From positions 1-58,428 of the forward strand of contig JAHFGL010000011.1 of assembly GCA_023247445.1 (NCBI GenBank): 58,428 nucleotides of DNA, given 5' to 3'. This DNA comes from Candidatus Omnitrophota bacterium. Its GTDB lineage: Bacteria > Omnitrophota > Gorgyraeia > Zapsychrales > Zapsychraceae. The notes under the pieces were generated by a model. That model was given only the letters and a program-made list of their open reading frames with translations. It was not told the origin of the DNA and did no database searches. Positions 25,107 to 32,238 of the stretch are shown piece after piece (the first letter of the stretch is position 1; each line of letters starts with the position of its first letter). The position numbers were made by a program, and so were the translations under genes.

Positions 25107-25129
25107 TTATCGACAAACGTTGTCGATAA
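25107..25129. promoter_or_regulatory. Perfect 10-bp dyad TTATCGACAA-ACG-TTGTCGATAA
   Basis: Arms 25107-25116 and 25120-25129 are exactly complementary around a 3-nt centre. It lies 37 nt after a lipoprotein gene and about 110 nt upstream of a sigma54 promoter. No T-run follows, so a terminator is unlikely. A dyad at this distance from a -24/-12 promoter fits an enhancer site for an activator such as PrsR. That link is an inference. Confidence 0.5.
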
Positions 25130-25240
25130 ACTTAAACATTTTTTGAATTATTCAACGGGTATAGCTTCATATTTACTTTATAAGTAGTTAAAATTATTGA
25201 CTTTATAAAATTATAAAAAATATTAAAGATAATATAAAAA

Positions 25241-25255
25241 TGGCACAAAAAATGC
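25241..25255 (+). promoter_or_regulatory. Sigma54 (-24/-12) promoter of the PEP-CTERM gene
   Basis: TGGCAC (25241-25246), five A residues, then ATGC (25252-25255) gives the exact GG-N10-GC spacing of sigma54 promoters. It lies 45 nt before the ATG of a PEP-CTERM protein gene. PEP-CTERM/exosortase genes in several groups are known to depend on sigma54 and the PrsK/PrsR pair. Confidence 0.8.
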
Positions 25256-25299
25256 TTATATATAATTAGCTATAAATTCTAATTTTAAAAGGGAAAGAT

Positions 25300-26079
25300 A
25301 TGAAACCAATACTTCAAGCGATACGTTCGGCACGAATGATTCAACTTTTCAGTGTATTGGTGCTTTCTGTTGGTATATTTGGGTTTGTTAAACCATCATC
25401 AGCTACTAATTTTACTGTTTATCAGGCACAGGATAATACCGTTTATGCTATTTTTGGTAACGATCTTTACGACAAAATAGTTTTGACACAACTTATTGAA
25501 ACGGGTGGAGCTGTGAATGGACTTACTTCAGATATTGCAGGCACATTAAGTGCATATGAATGGACAAGTTCATCGTTATTTACGATGGCAGGCCAGTCTT
25601 CATTAATTGCTTCACCGCTGGTAACATCTTTTGATCCAACTGGAAGTGGAACCATAAATTTTTCTGGGGGCATTAGTATCGACTCAGGCGATTTTGGGGC
25701 TTATACAGGGATTGCAACCACGCTTTTTCCAGGACCTCCAGTGGGCAGTTTTCCACCCTACAATGCGTATGGATTTAATTTGGCTCCAGGAGCTCATCCA
25801 ACAACAAGTCTCCCTATATTTGGCGCTCCTCCATCAGATGGGATCACAATTGGTCATAATCAATCAATTGTTTTTAAAAGTAACCCACCTAATGGTGTTG
25901 GGCGAAGCGTTGGCTATGGCCTATTTGCTTTTAATAATGACCAAGCGGTTACTTCCAGCTCAGGTGGGGTATCATTTTCTCCTAACGCAACTCCACCGGT
26001 AGTTCCTGAACCCGCATCTATTTTTCTATTGGGAAGTGGTTTGATTGGGGCCGTCAGGGCTCGTCTTAAACGCAAATAA
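25300..26079 (+). CDS. PEP-CTERM sorting-domain protein
   Basis: The 259-residue exported protein has a signal peptide with a hydrophobic core near residues 14-30 (IQLFSVLVLSVGIFGF). A Gly/Ser/Thr-rich, beta-strand-prone body follows, then a PEP-CTERM tail: VVPEPASIFLLGSGLIG then an Arg/Lys-rich end. Exosortase cleaves such tails at the outer surface and attaches the protein to the envelope or exopolysaccharide. The exosortase gene itself is not in this window. GGGAAAG precedes the ATG. It is a single-gene transcription unit under a sigma54 promoter. The binding function of the body is not identifiable. Confidence 0.93.
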   Translation: MKPILQAIRSARMIQLFSVLVLSVGIFGFVKPSSATNFTVYQAQDNTVYAIFGNDLYDKIVLTQLIETGGAVNGLTSDIAGTLSAYEWTSSSLFTMAGQSSLIASPLVTSFDPTGSGTINFSGGISIDSGDFGAYTGIATTLFPGPPVGSFPPYNAYGFNLAPGAHPTTSLPIFGAPPSDGITIGHNQSIVFKSNPPNGVGRSVGYGLFAFNNDQAVTSSSGGVSFSPNATPPVVPEPASIFLLGSGLIGAVRARLKRK

Positions 26080-26182
26080 CGAATCTAATCTATCCCACAT
26101 TAACTAACATACCGCTTTTTTTCCTAACCAAATACATTTAATTAATCTTATTCAATAATTTTATAGAAAATATTAAACTCTT

Positions 26183-26211
26183 TTGATTTTTTTAGACGCT
26201 TGTGTTATAAC
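26183..26211 (+). promoter_or_regulatory. Sigma70-type promoter TTGATT-N17-TATAAC
   Basis: A -35-like TTGATT (26183-26188) and -10 TATAAC (26206-26211) lie 17 bp apart. Transcription would start near 26218, upstream of the ATG at 26254, which supports that start over a GTG at 26200. Confidence 0.5.
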
Positions 26212-26253
26212 TATCACATATTTAAATCAAAAATTACACGGATCTCTCGCGAT

Positions 26254-26691
26254 ATGTTTGAAAAAATTAAAAGTATATTTACAAAAGCACAGCATAAAAA
26301 GGGCAATAGCCACATTACCATTCTGGTTGTTGAGGATAACGAACTTGATCAAAAATTGATTACCAGTATTTTGATTCGTCATGGTTACAATGTGGTAACC
26401 GCCGGTAATGGCCAAATCGGTTTAGATAAAGTCAAAACCCAAAAACCAAATGCAATTATCTTGGACTGTGAGATGCCGGTGATGGGTGGTTTAGAGATGT
26501 GTAAGCGTCTTAAGGAACAAAATGAAACCGTTGATATCCCAATAGCTTTTTTAACAAGTCTTAATACCCCAAAGAATATCCTTGATTGTTTTGAACTTGA
26601 TGCCGAAAATTATCTCTCCAAACCAGTTAATGCCAAAATCCTAATATCCCAAGTTGAGGCACTTCTTAACGAAGGTTCATCCAAAAAGTAA
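26254..26691 (+). CDS. Response regulator receiver protein
   Basis: The 145-residue protein has a 20-residue basic N-terminal extension (FEKIKSIFTKAQHKK) followed by one receiver domain. It shows ED in VVEDNELD, phosphoacceptor D71 in ILDCEMPV, Thr/Ser in FLTSLN and Lys in YLSKPVN. There is no output domain. The start at 26254 is chosen because an upstream in-frame GTG at 26200 lies in the predicted promoter. The gene ends 9 nt before serS, so the two may be cotranscribed, though a functional link is not evident. Confidence 0.9.
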   Translation: MFEKIKSIFTKAQHKKGNSHITILVVEDNELDQKLITSILIRHGYNVVTAGNGQIGLDKVKTQKPNAIILDCEMPVMGGLEMCKRLKEQNETVDIPIAFLTSLNTPKNILDCFELDAENYLSKPVNAKILISQVEALLNEGSSKK

Positions 26692-26700
26692 GTATTTCTT

Positions 26701-27972
26701 ATGTTTGACATTAAGCTTATCCGTGACAATATTGACCTCGTCCGAAATGGATTAAAGGCTAAAAACGCCTGCGCCAATCTTGAATCTATTCTAGAAAAAG
26801 ATCAAAAACGTCGTGATCTTTTGGTTGAGCTTGATCAACTGCGCAGTCAGATCAATTCAGCCAATGAAGAGATTAGCCAGTTGATTAAAGCCAAAGAAGA
26901 TCCCAAGCCAAAAATTGCCACGATGAAAGAAATCTCAAATAAAATTTCTTCCTTAGAGCCACAGGCGAAGAAAATTGAAGAAGAGTTGCACAGTCTTTTG
27001 CTTATGATTCCCAACTTGCCGCATGTCTCCGTTCCAGTTGGATCAGCTCAAGAGAATAAAGTTGTAAGGACCTGGGGGAAAACAAGGGTCTTTGATTTTA
27101 AACCTAAAACACATATCGAGATCGCTGAACATTTAGACATTATTGATTTTAAACGAGCAACGAAGATTACGGGATCGAATTTTATTTTGTTTAAAAAAGC
27201 GGGGGCGCGTTTAGAACGTGCGTTGTATAACTTTATGCTTGATACGCATACGAGTGAACATGGGTATACTGAAATTTTTCCACCGGTTTTAGTTAATCGT
27301 GAGTCAATGATAGGCACTGGACAACTTCCTAAGATGGAAGAAGATATGTATCGGCTTAAAGATGAAGATCTTTTTTTGATTCCAACAGCTGAGGTGCCGG
27401 TCACTAACATCCATCGCGATGAAATTCTAAGTGAAGAAGAATTGCCGATTTACTACACGGCGTATACAGCTTGTTTTCGTCGAGAAGCAGGATCTTACGG
27501 AAAGGATACGCGAGGGCTCATTCGCGTTCATCAGTTTGATAAAGTTGAGCTGGTTAAATTTGTTAAGCCAGAAACTTCTTATGATGAGTTAGAAAAATTG
27601 GTGGGTAATGCTGAAAAAATATTTCAGTTGCTTGATTTGCCTTATCGAGTACTGTTGTTAGCCACGGGTGATTTAAGTTTTGCGGCGGCGAAATGTTATG
27701 ATATTGAAGCTTTTTCGCCTGGCGTTGATAAATGGTTAGAGGTTTCCAGTTGCTCTAACTTCGAAGATTTTCAAGCCAGAAGAGCGAACATCCGTTTTAA
27801 GGGCAAAGAAACAAAAAAAACGACACCGGTTCATACGCTCAATGGCTCAGGAATTGCTCTGGCCCGTGCGGTTGTGGCAATTTTAGAAAATTATCAGACC
27901 AAAGATGGTGAAGTGACCATCCCCGATGTTTTGCAGCCCTACATGGGTGGCATGAAAAAAATATCAAAATAG
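26701..27972 (+). CDS. serS: Seryl-tRNA synthetase
   Basis: The 423-residue class II aminoacyl-tRNA synthetase has normal length. An N-terminal two-helix coiled coil (about 1-100) grips the long variable arm of tRNA-Ser. Motif 1 lies near [10 protein letters not shown]. Motif 2 is [22 protein letters not shown] with the invariant Arg, and motif 3 is near [20 protein letters not shown]. It charges tRNA-Ser and tRNA-Sec with serine in the cytoplasm. A tRNA-Ser(UGA) gene lies about 1 kb downstream on the same strand, separated by two small genes. The start follows the receiver gene after 9 nt, and no T-box leader is visible. Confidence 0.98.
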   Translation: MFDIKLIRDNIDLVRNGLKAKNACANLESILEKDQKRRDLLVELDQLRSQINSANEEISQLIKAKEDPKPKIATMKEISNKISSLEPQAKKIEEELHSLLLMIPNLPHVSVPVGSAQENKVVRTWGKTRVFDFKPKTHIEIAEHLDIIDFKRATKITGSNFILFKKAGARLERALYNFMLDTHTSEHGYTEIFPPVLVNRESMIGTGQLPKMEEDMYRLKDEDLFLIPTAEVPVTNIHRDEILSEEELPIYYTAYTACFRREAGSYGKDTRGLIRVHQFDKVELVKFVKPETSYDELEKLVGNAEKIFQLLDLPYRVLLLATGDLSFAAAKCYDIEAFSPGVDKWLEVSSCSNFEDFQARRANIRFKGKETKKTTPVHTLNGSGIALARAVVAILENYQTKDGEVTIPDVLQPYMGGMKKISK

Positions 27973-28005
27973 GCCGTCTCACCACGAAAAGTGGCGGACG
28001 AGCCT

Positions 28006-28043
28006 CGTCATTTCCTTCAAAAAGAAAATGACGAAAAATGACG
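28006..28043. other. Hairpin with repeated AAATGACG arms
   Basis: CGTCATTT (28006-28013) pairs with AAATGACG at 28026-28033 or with a second copy at 28036-28043. The two alternatives exclude each other. No T-run follows, and a GGGAGGGG ribosome-binding site comes immediately after, so it could shape translation of the next gene or be a serS transcript end. Confidence 0.35.
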
Positions 28044-28053
28044 GGAGGGGACC

Positions 28054-28677
28054 TTGGGAGAACTGATCATTAGCTTTTTTAAATTGCTCTTTGCCATTTT
28101 TCTTTTGCCACTTGTCATTTCATGCTCTTTGGAGATCAAGAATTTTTTTATCACCTACTCAGGAACTGATAAAGAATTTTTTTTGTGGGGTCTTTTGGCT
28201 TTTTTGATTACGTTTATTTTTGTTCATCCATTCCGTGGGTTTCATGAATTCGGTCAGCGGATGATAAGTGGACTGCTTAAAGTTATCGCGCCACTTGATC
28301 AAGTGGTGGCCAATATTATTCCATTTTTTACGCTTGTTATCGTCATTGTTTATTGGGTTGTTGATCATTTCTTTAAGCTGAATCAATATAGTCATTATTT
28401 TGTATTCTTTGCTGGATTTACTTTTTGTATGCATGTGATTTTGGTTGCCCAAATTTTACAAGAGCAGGAAAAGTCGATTTTAAAACCAAATTATTTTTGG
28501 TCAATGGCGCTTTATTTTGTTTTGAATGTTTTTATTATCGTTTTGCTATTAGATTTAATCATCGGCCAATTTACTTTTTCAACCTTTTTTAAATCGATGA
28601 TATCAAATGCGTGGGATTTGTATGTGGATGTCTATAATAAGATTATGTCGTTGATGGTGAAGGGGAAGGTGAAATAA
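28054..28677 (+). CDS. Integral membrane protein of unknown function
   Basis: The likely start is a TTG at 28054, a few bases after GGGAGGGG. The 207 residues hold about five hydrophobic helices (near 5-27, 42-60, 85-105, 115-135 and 148-170). A conserved-looking HPFRGFHEFGQR loop follows the second helix, and a Lys-rich C-terminus ends the protein. I do not recognise the family. The position downstream of serS and upstream of GIY-YIG and tRNA-Ser gives no functional clue. Confidence 0.65.
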   Translation: MGELIISFFKLLFAIFLLPLVISCSLEIKNFFITYSGTDKEFFLWGLLAFLITFIFVHPFRGFHEFGQRMISGLLKVIAPLDQVVANIIPFFTLVIVIVYWVVDHFFKLNQYSHYFVFFAGFTFCMHVILVAQILQEQEKSILKPNYFWSMALYFVLNVFIIVLLLDLIIGQFTFSTFFKSMISNAWDLYVDVYNKIMSLMVKGKVK

Positions 28678-28680
28678 AAG

Positions 28681-28944
28681 ATGTATTTTACATATGGATT
28701 AATTAGCAAAGATAGCAAACACACATATGTTGGAAGTACTGGTGATGTGGAAAGAAGAATTTCTGAACATAATAATGGGAAGGTTAAGTCGTCAAAACCT
28801 TATCGACCATATGAAGTGCTTTTAAAGGAAGAATTCAAATCTTTGATTGAGGCAAGAAATAAAGAATCTTTTTATAAATCAACAACTGGCAGAAGAAGAT
28901 TAAAGCAGATTATTCATCAGCGGAAACAGAGTAAAGAATGTTAG
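28681..28944 (+). CDS. GIY-YIG endonuclease-like protein
   Basis: The 87-residue single-domain protein shows the GIY-YIG order: TYGLI (in place of YVYIL), TYVGST with the catalytic Tyr and Gly, ERRISEHNNGK with the Arg, SSKPYRPYEVLLKEEF and a late EARNKESFYKS with the metal-binding Glu. Short stand-alone members of this family (the UPF0213 and UvrC N-terminal-like type) are widespread and their substrate is unknown. It starts three bases after the stop of the membrane protein gene and ends just before two tandem hairpins and tRNA-Ser. Small mobile GIY-YIG genes are common near repeats. Confidence 0.88.
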   Translation: MYFTYGLISKDSKHTYVGSTGDVERRISEHNNGKVKSSKPYRPYEVLLKEEFKSLIEARNKESFYKSTTGRRRLKQIIHQRKQSKEC

Positions 28945-28976
28945 TTGTAAGAAAAATTAAGTAGCAAAGGAGAGTC

Positions 28977-29037
28977 CGCCAAATTTGTTTGCAAATTTGG
29001 CGAGACTTCTCCAAAATTTGTAAACAAATTTTGGAGA
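28977..29037. repeat. Two tandem perfect hairpins running into tRNA-Ser
   Basis: Hairpin 1 is CGCCAAATTTG (28977-28987), loop TTTG, CAAATTTGGCG (28992-29002). Hairpin 2 is CTCCAAAATTTG (29009-29020), loop TAAA, CAAATTTTGGAG (29025-29036), extendable by one T-A pair. The right arm of hairpin 2 includes the first four bases of the tRNA acceptor stem, so the two structures compete in the precursor RNA. It may be a processing or integration relic. Confidence 0.8.
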
Positions 29038-29122
29038 GGTGGCTGAGCGGTTGAAAGCGGCAGTCTTGAAAACTGTTATGGATTTCGGTCCATCTAGAGT
29101 TCGAATCTCTACCTCTCCGCCA
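29033..29122 (+). tRNA. tRNA-Ser(UGA), CCA encoded
   Basis: The 90-nt gene has acceptor stem GGAGAGG (29033-29039) pairing with CCTCTCC (29112-29118), discriminator G and encoded CCA (29120-29122). The D-arm includes GGCTGAGCGGTTGAAAGC. The anticodon loop CTTGAAA gives UGA, and a long class II variable arm (TTATGGATTTCGGTCCAT region) is followed by a TTCGAAT T-loop. The T-arm plus acceptor end (29101-29122) is repeated at 32190-32211. Confidence 0.97.
29101..29122 (+). repeat. Candidate attL: 3' end of tRNA-Ser
   Basis: TCGAATCTCTACCTCTCCGC plus CA at the end of the tRNA gene matches 32190-32211 at 21 of 22 positions (A29111 versus G32200). This is the usual attachment core of tRNA-targeting integrases. 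Confidence 0.65.
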
Positions 29123-29250
29123 TATTTTAAATCGTTGCAGCTTAATAAGTTGCAACGATTTTTTTTATGGAGTGCCCATCCCGGGCCTAAAGGCAGAATT
29201 GATTTTTGGGAGACTGTTTATGAACAGAAGACAATATTCAAATAAATGAA

Positions 29251-29348
29251 ATTACCATACAGAGTGTAGAGTTGTCTCATTTGTATGGTAATATTGTTTG
29301 ACATGAGTTACCATACATAGTATTCTTTAATATGTATTGTATGGTAAC
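29251..29348 (+). promoter_or_regulatory. Promoter with four operator half-sites (TTACCATACA / TGTATGGTAA)
   Basis: The first inverted pair is ATTACCATACA (29251-29261) with TGTATGGTAAT (29282-29292); the second is GTTACCATACA (29307-29317) with TGTATGGTAAC (29338-29348). A promoter TTGACA (29298-29303), 17 bp, TATTCT (29321-29326) has one half-site inside its spacer. Binding would block RNA polymerase, the pattern of an autoregulated toxin-antitoxin-like operon. Confidence 0.75.
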
Positions 29349-29374
29349 TACCGTGGCCTGATAGGAGAGCTGAT

Positions 29375-29692
29375 ATGGGAGTCATAAAAGGAGTTCTTAG
29401 GGAAGAGCTTAGTAATTCTTTGCAGATGAAAAAGAGTTATGAAAGGGAGCTGTCCAAGTTGCCCAAGGGTAGTCTCATTAAGAAGAAAATTAATGGGCAT
29501 GAGTATTATTATCTTTTGTTAAGGGAAAAGGGAAAAGTAAAGTTTATCTATAAAGGAAAAGTGCCTGATGCGGAAATAAAGAAATATAAAGAAAGAAAAG
29601 AATATAGGGCCAAATATAGGAAGTTATTATCGCAAGTCAAAAAACAAATCAGATTCTTAAGGAGTACTTTACGTGGAAAAGAATCAGTATGA
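29375..29692 (+). CDS. Small basic protein, first gene of a nucleotidyltransferase module
   Basis: The 105-residue, Lys/Arg-rich protein has an N-terminal helix (REELSNSLQMKKSYERELSKL). A beta hairpin follows with LPKGSLIKKKINGHEYYYLLLREKGKVKFIYKGK, and then a long basic helix or coiled coil. The motif KGSLxxKKxxGHxYYYL...KVKFxYxGK is one I associate with uncharacterised small proteins that precede nucleotidyltransferase genes; I cannot name the family. With four operator half-sites just upstream it is the obvious DNA-binding autoregulator or antitoxin. TAGGAGAGCTGAT precedes the ATG. It overlaps the next gene by 20 nt. Confidence 0.7.
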   Translation: MGVIKGVLREELSNSLQMKKSYERELSKLPKGSLIKKKINGHEYYYLLLREKGKVKFIYKGKVPDAEIKKYKERKEYRAKYRKLLSQVKKQIRFLRSTLRGKESV

Positions 29693-30356
29693 ACTGTGTG
29701 TAGAAGTCTTGAGAAGGCTTAATAGTCAGAATTTATTAGGTGGCGTTATTCTCATCGGTAGCTGGTGCATGCCTTTTTATAAGGAATATTTCTCGGGGAT
29801 AAAATATCTTTCAACTATTAAAACGAGAGACGTAGATTTCTTAGTTCCTCATCCTAACAAAATAAAGGGAAGTGTCGATATTGCCGACTTGCTCAAAGAC
29901 CTTGGTTTTGTAGTCGGTTATCGAGGTTCAAAAGGATATATGAAATTAGAGCACCCGGATTTGGTTATTGAGTTTCTGGCTCCTGAAAGAGGCAAAGGCA
30001 CAGATAATCCTATTTCTTTGCCGCATTTAAAATTTAATGCCCAGGCTTTAAGGTTTTTAAATCTTATCGCTGATGATACTATTCAAGTAAAAGTTGAAGA
30101 TTTTTATATCACCCTGCCACATCCAGCCAATTTTGCTTTACATAAACTGATTATTTCAGAGCGAAGACAAAAAGAAGATAAAGCCGAGAAGGATAAGATC
30201 ATGGCGTTTGAGATATTAAATGCTCTTATTGCAAAAGGTGAGGCCCGTAGAATCAAAGAAGTTTTTGAGACAATTCCACCCAAATGGCAGAAGAAAATTG
30301 TAAATGTTTTGAATAAAGCAAAAAATAAAGAAATCGCAGACGTTCTTAAAGGCTAA
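29673..30356 (+). CDS. Nucleotidyltransferase-fold protein, second gene of the module
   Basis: The GTG start at 29673 is 8 nt after AAGGAG, inside the end of the preceding gene. The 227 residues show a polymerase-beta-like nucleotidyltransferase signature: LIGSWCMPFYKEYF then TRDVDFLVP (hG-S/W...DhDhhh), a third candidate acidic strand in LVIEFLAPE, and a helical C-terminal half with an FALHKLIISERR segment. This resembles the AbiEii, MNT and similar nucleotidyltransferase toxins, where AMP or CMP is moved to a tRNA or protein. Coupled translation with a small basic partner and a palindromic promoter fits a toxin-antitoxin or abortive-infection system. Substrate unknown. Confidence 0.78.
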   Translation: MEKNQYELCVEVLRRLNSQNLLGGVILIGSWCMPFYKEYFSGIKYLSTIKTRDVDFLVPHPNKIKGSVDIADLLKDLGFVVGYRGSKGYMKLEHPDLVIEFLAPERGKGTDNPISLPHLKFNAQALRFLNLIADDTIQVKVEDFYITLPHPANFALHKLIISERRQKEDKAEKDKIMAFEILNALIAKGEARRIKEVFETIPPKWQKKIVNVLNKAKNKEIADVLKG

Positions 30357-30394
30357 AAGTGATGTCTGTGATCCCTCTATAGAGCATAATTCAA

Positions 30395-31126
30395 ATGAAG
30401 ACTTTTGTTATTGGCGATATTCACGGTGCTTATAAAGCATTGGTGCAATGTTTAGAGCGATCTAAATTTGATTATCAAAACGACCGCCTTATTGCGTTGG
30501 GTGATGTTTGTGATGGATATCCAGAAGTCAAGCAATGCATCGATGAACTCTTGAAGATTAAGCATTGTGACTTCATTATTGGAAATCACGATCTTTGGGC
30601 GTTGGACTGGGCGACAAAAGGAATCAAAGAGGATTTATGGTTGAATCAGGGAGGACGAAATACAATTGCCTCTTATGATGGGCAAGCGATGCCAAAAACA
30701 CATATTGATTTTTTGAAGAATGCACATGCTTGGATTGATGAGAAGAACTGCTTATTTGTTCACGGTGGCATTGATCCAAATAAAAAAGTCGAAGCGCATA
30801 ATCTGGATTATTTAGTTTGGGATAGAAATTTAGTAGAAAGTGCATGGAATAAGGCTCATCAAAATCCCAAATATAAATTTTCTAAATATGAAGAAATCTT
30901 TGTTGGGCATACGACGACTCAGTGGTTTGCGAGGAATAAAGAGACCAGTTTGTTAACACCAGCCGAACGCGCGAGGTTGGGAACAGAACCTTTATTTTTA
31001 TGTAATGTTATTTTGTTGGATACCGGGGCCGGATGGTCTGGTAAATTAACGATCATGGATATTGATACAAAAGAATATTGGCAATCAGATTTAACGCCGG
31101 AATTATATGGAATAGAAGGCAGGTAA
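30395..31126 (+). CDS. Calcineurin-like (PP2A/PrpA/ApaH-type) phosphoesterase
   Basis: The 243-residue metallophosphatase has all motifs in order: GDIHG (residues 7-11), LGDVCDGYP, IIGNHD, VHGGI and GHTTT. The GDVxDGxP variant and bacterial PPP-type spacing point to the Ser/Thr phosphatase or symmetric Ap4A hydrolase group; the true substrate cannot be read from sequence. It is cytoplasmic, with no signal or membrane segment. It begins 38 nt after the nucleotidyltransferase gene. A phosphoesterase beside an NTase may reverse the NTase product, which is speculation. Confidence 0.88.
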   Translation: MKTFVIGDIHGAYKALVQCLERSKFDYQNDRLIALGDVCDGYPEVKQCIDELLKIKHCDFIIGNHDLWALDWATKGIKEDLWLNQGGRNTIASYDGQAMPKTHIDFLKNAHAWIDEKNCLFVHGGIDPNKKVEAHNLDYLVWDRNLVESAWNKAHQNPKYKFSKYEEIFVGHTTTQWFARNKETSLLTPAERARLGTEPLFLCNVILLDTGAGWSGKLTIMDIDTKEYWQSDLTPELYGIEGR

Positions 31127-31238
31127 TTTGAAACCATAAACGTAAATTCTGAAAGATCAAATTTGAATTTATTCTTTAATGATTTAATGCTATGCTTACC
31201 CGAAAATAAGAATTTGGAGCTTAGAAATTATCTAAAAA

Positions 31239-31283
31239 GTCTCAAAATTCTTGAAAATATATATGTCAGATGAATTTTGAGAC
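31239..31283. promoter_or_regulatory. Perfect 12-bp inverted repeat GTCTCAAAATTC / GAATTTTGAGAC
   Basis: Arms 31239-31250 and 31272-31283 are exactly complementary, with a 21-nt AT-rich loop. It lies in the 234-nt spacer between the phosphatase gene and the exported-protein gene. There is no T-run, so it is either an operator or a transcript-stabilising hairpin. Confidence 0.45.
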
Positions 31284-31360
31284 ACATAATCTAACCTAAA
31301 TTGAATTCAGGGTGCAGCATTATACCTCGATTTATAAAAAAACAGACGGACAACAATATT

Positions 31361-32026
31361 ATGCGATGTCGATGCTATTTAATTTTGGCTTTTTTAGCCC
31401 TTACTATTTCTATTTGTTCAGCTCAAGGTGAGGATGAGGATTTATATAAGAGTCTAATTAATGAATTCTCTCAAAACCCTACGGTAATAACTGATTTATT
31501 TGAATTTTCGAATCGTTTTCCAAATAGCCGGTATGCCGATGATTCTTTATATCTTGTAATCTTGGGTTGTACTGCAGTAGGGGAGAAAAATGATGGATGC
31601 TCGATGGCTATTGAGAAAATTATTCAGAATTATAGTGACCAAAGACTGGAAACAATGACAATAGAAGTTTTTAAGAAAAAATCAGCAGAAGTATATTCAA
31701 ATATTCCTTATAAATTGCTTCCATTGGCCTATGAGATTGCTATTGCTTTTGTTGACAAACAACATGATCTGGCGGCTAGACAAACAATTCGTTTAATTGA
31801 ACAAATTGACCATAATGATCCAGAGTATAAAGATGCATTATGGTCGCAATATTCTCAAGCCCTGTTTTTTTGTAAGCTTGCAGGAAGAGAGGATGATTAT
31901 GAAATGATGAAGAAAAAAACTTTGGATTTATTCCCCGGACAGAAAGAAAAGATTAATTATTTGGATTCATCGGAGTTCTTGCAAAAAGTAAAGGCAATTA
32001 CAGAGGCAAATCGCAATAAAGAATAA
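31361..32026 (+). CDS. Exported tetratricopeptide-like protein of unknown function
   Basis: The start is placed at the ATG at 31361, which yields a clean signal peptide (RCRCYLILAFLALTISICSA, cleavage after SAQ or CSA). A frame extension to a TTG at 31301 would add 20 polar residues. The mature protein, about 200 residues, is helical with TPR-like pieces: LFEFSNRFPNSRYADDSLYLV, LLPLAYEIAIAFVDKQHDLAARQ and ALWSQYSQALFFCKLAGRED. I do not recognise a family. It is the last gene inside the putative tRNA-Ser island. The ribosome-binding site is weak. Confidence 0.65.
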   Translation: MRCRCYLILAFLALTISICSAQGEDEDLYKSLINEFSQNPTVITDLFEFSNRFPNSRYADDSLYLVILGCTAVGEKNDGCSMAIEKIIQNYSDQRLETMTIEVFKKKSAEVYSNIPYKLLPLAYEIAIAFVDKQHDLAARQTIRLIEQIDHNDPEYKDALWSQYSQALFFCKLAGREDDYEMMKKKTLDLFPGQKEKINYLDSSEFLQKVKAITEANRNKE

Positions 32027-32189
32027 ACATCTGATCGTAAATTGAATTATGAATTTCAGAACAGTTATATAAGTGTGTAGCATTCACATGGTGCCCAAAA
32101 GGTGCTCATCTTGAGGGTAAAGCCCAAGAAAAAGTGGGAAGTAGAGGGAAGTTTCGAGAATGTTTAAAGTACTACAAAAACAGGCTTAA

Positions 32190-32211
32190 TCGAATCTCTG
32201 CCTCTCCGCCA
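32190..32211 (+). repeat. Candidate attR: second copy of the tRNA-Ser 3' end
   Basis: This is a 22-nt copy of 29101-29122 with one mismatch (G32200). No tRNA-like structure precedes it, so it is not a second functional tRNA gene. It lies 28 nt upstream of the Crp/Fnr regulator gene. Confidence 0.6.
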
Positions 32212-32238
32212 GATTACTCTAAGCAGAATTAATCACTT

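Larger units (their letters stand above)
29123..32189. mobile_element. Candidate small genomic island bracketed by tRNA-Ser 3'-end repeats
   Basis: The region between the tRNA 3' end and its 22-nt copy contains a two-gene nucleotidyltransferase module with its own operator region, a PP2A-like phosphatase gene and a secreted protein gene. No integrase or recombinase gene is visible, so it may be a decayed or trans-mobilised element. The direct repeat is the only boundary evidence. Confidence 0.5.

Noticed and set aside
26201..26220. TGTG...CACA dyad before the receiver gene as a Crp/Fnr box
   Set aside because: The spacing between TGTG and CACA does not fit TGTGA-N6-TCACA.
26200..26253. GTG start for the receiver protein at 26254
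   Set aside because: The extension overlaps the predicted -10 region and lacks a ribosome-binding site.
28006..28043. Rho-independent terminator of serS
   Set aside because: No T-run follows the hairpin and the arms are AT-rich; kept only as a low-confidence structure.
32100..32211. Second tRNA-Ser gene
   Set aside because: Only the last 22 nt match; upstream sequence does not fold into D, anticodon or variable arms.
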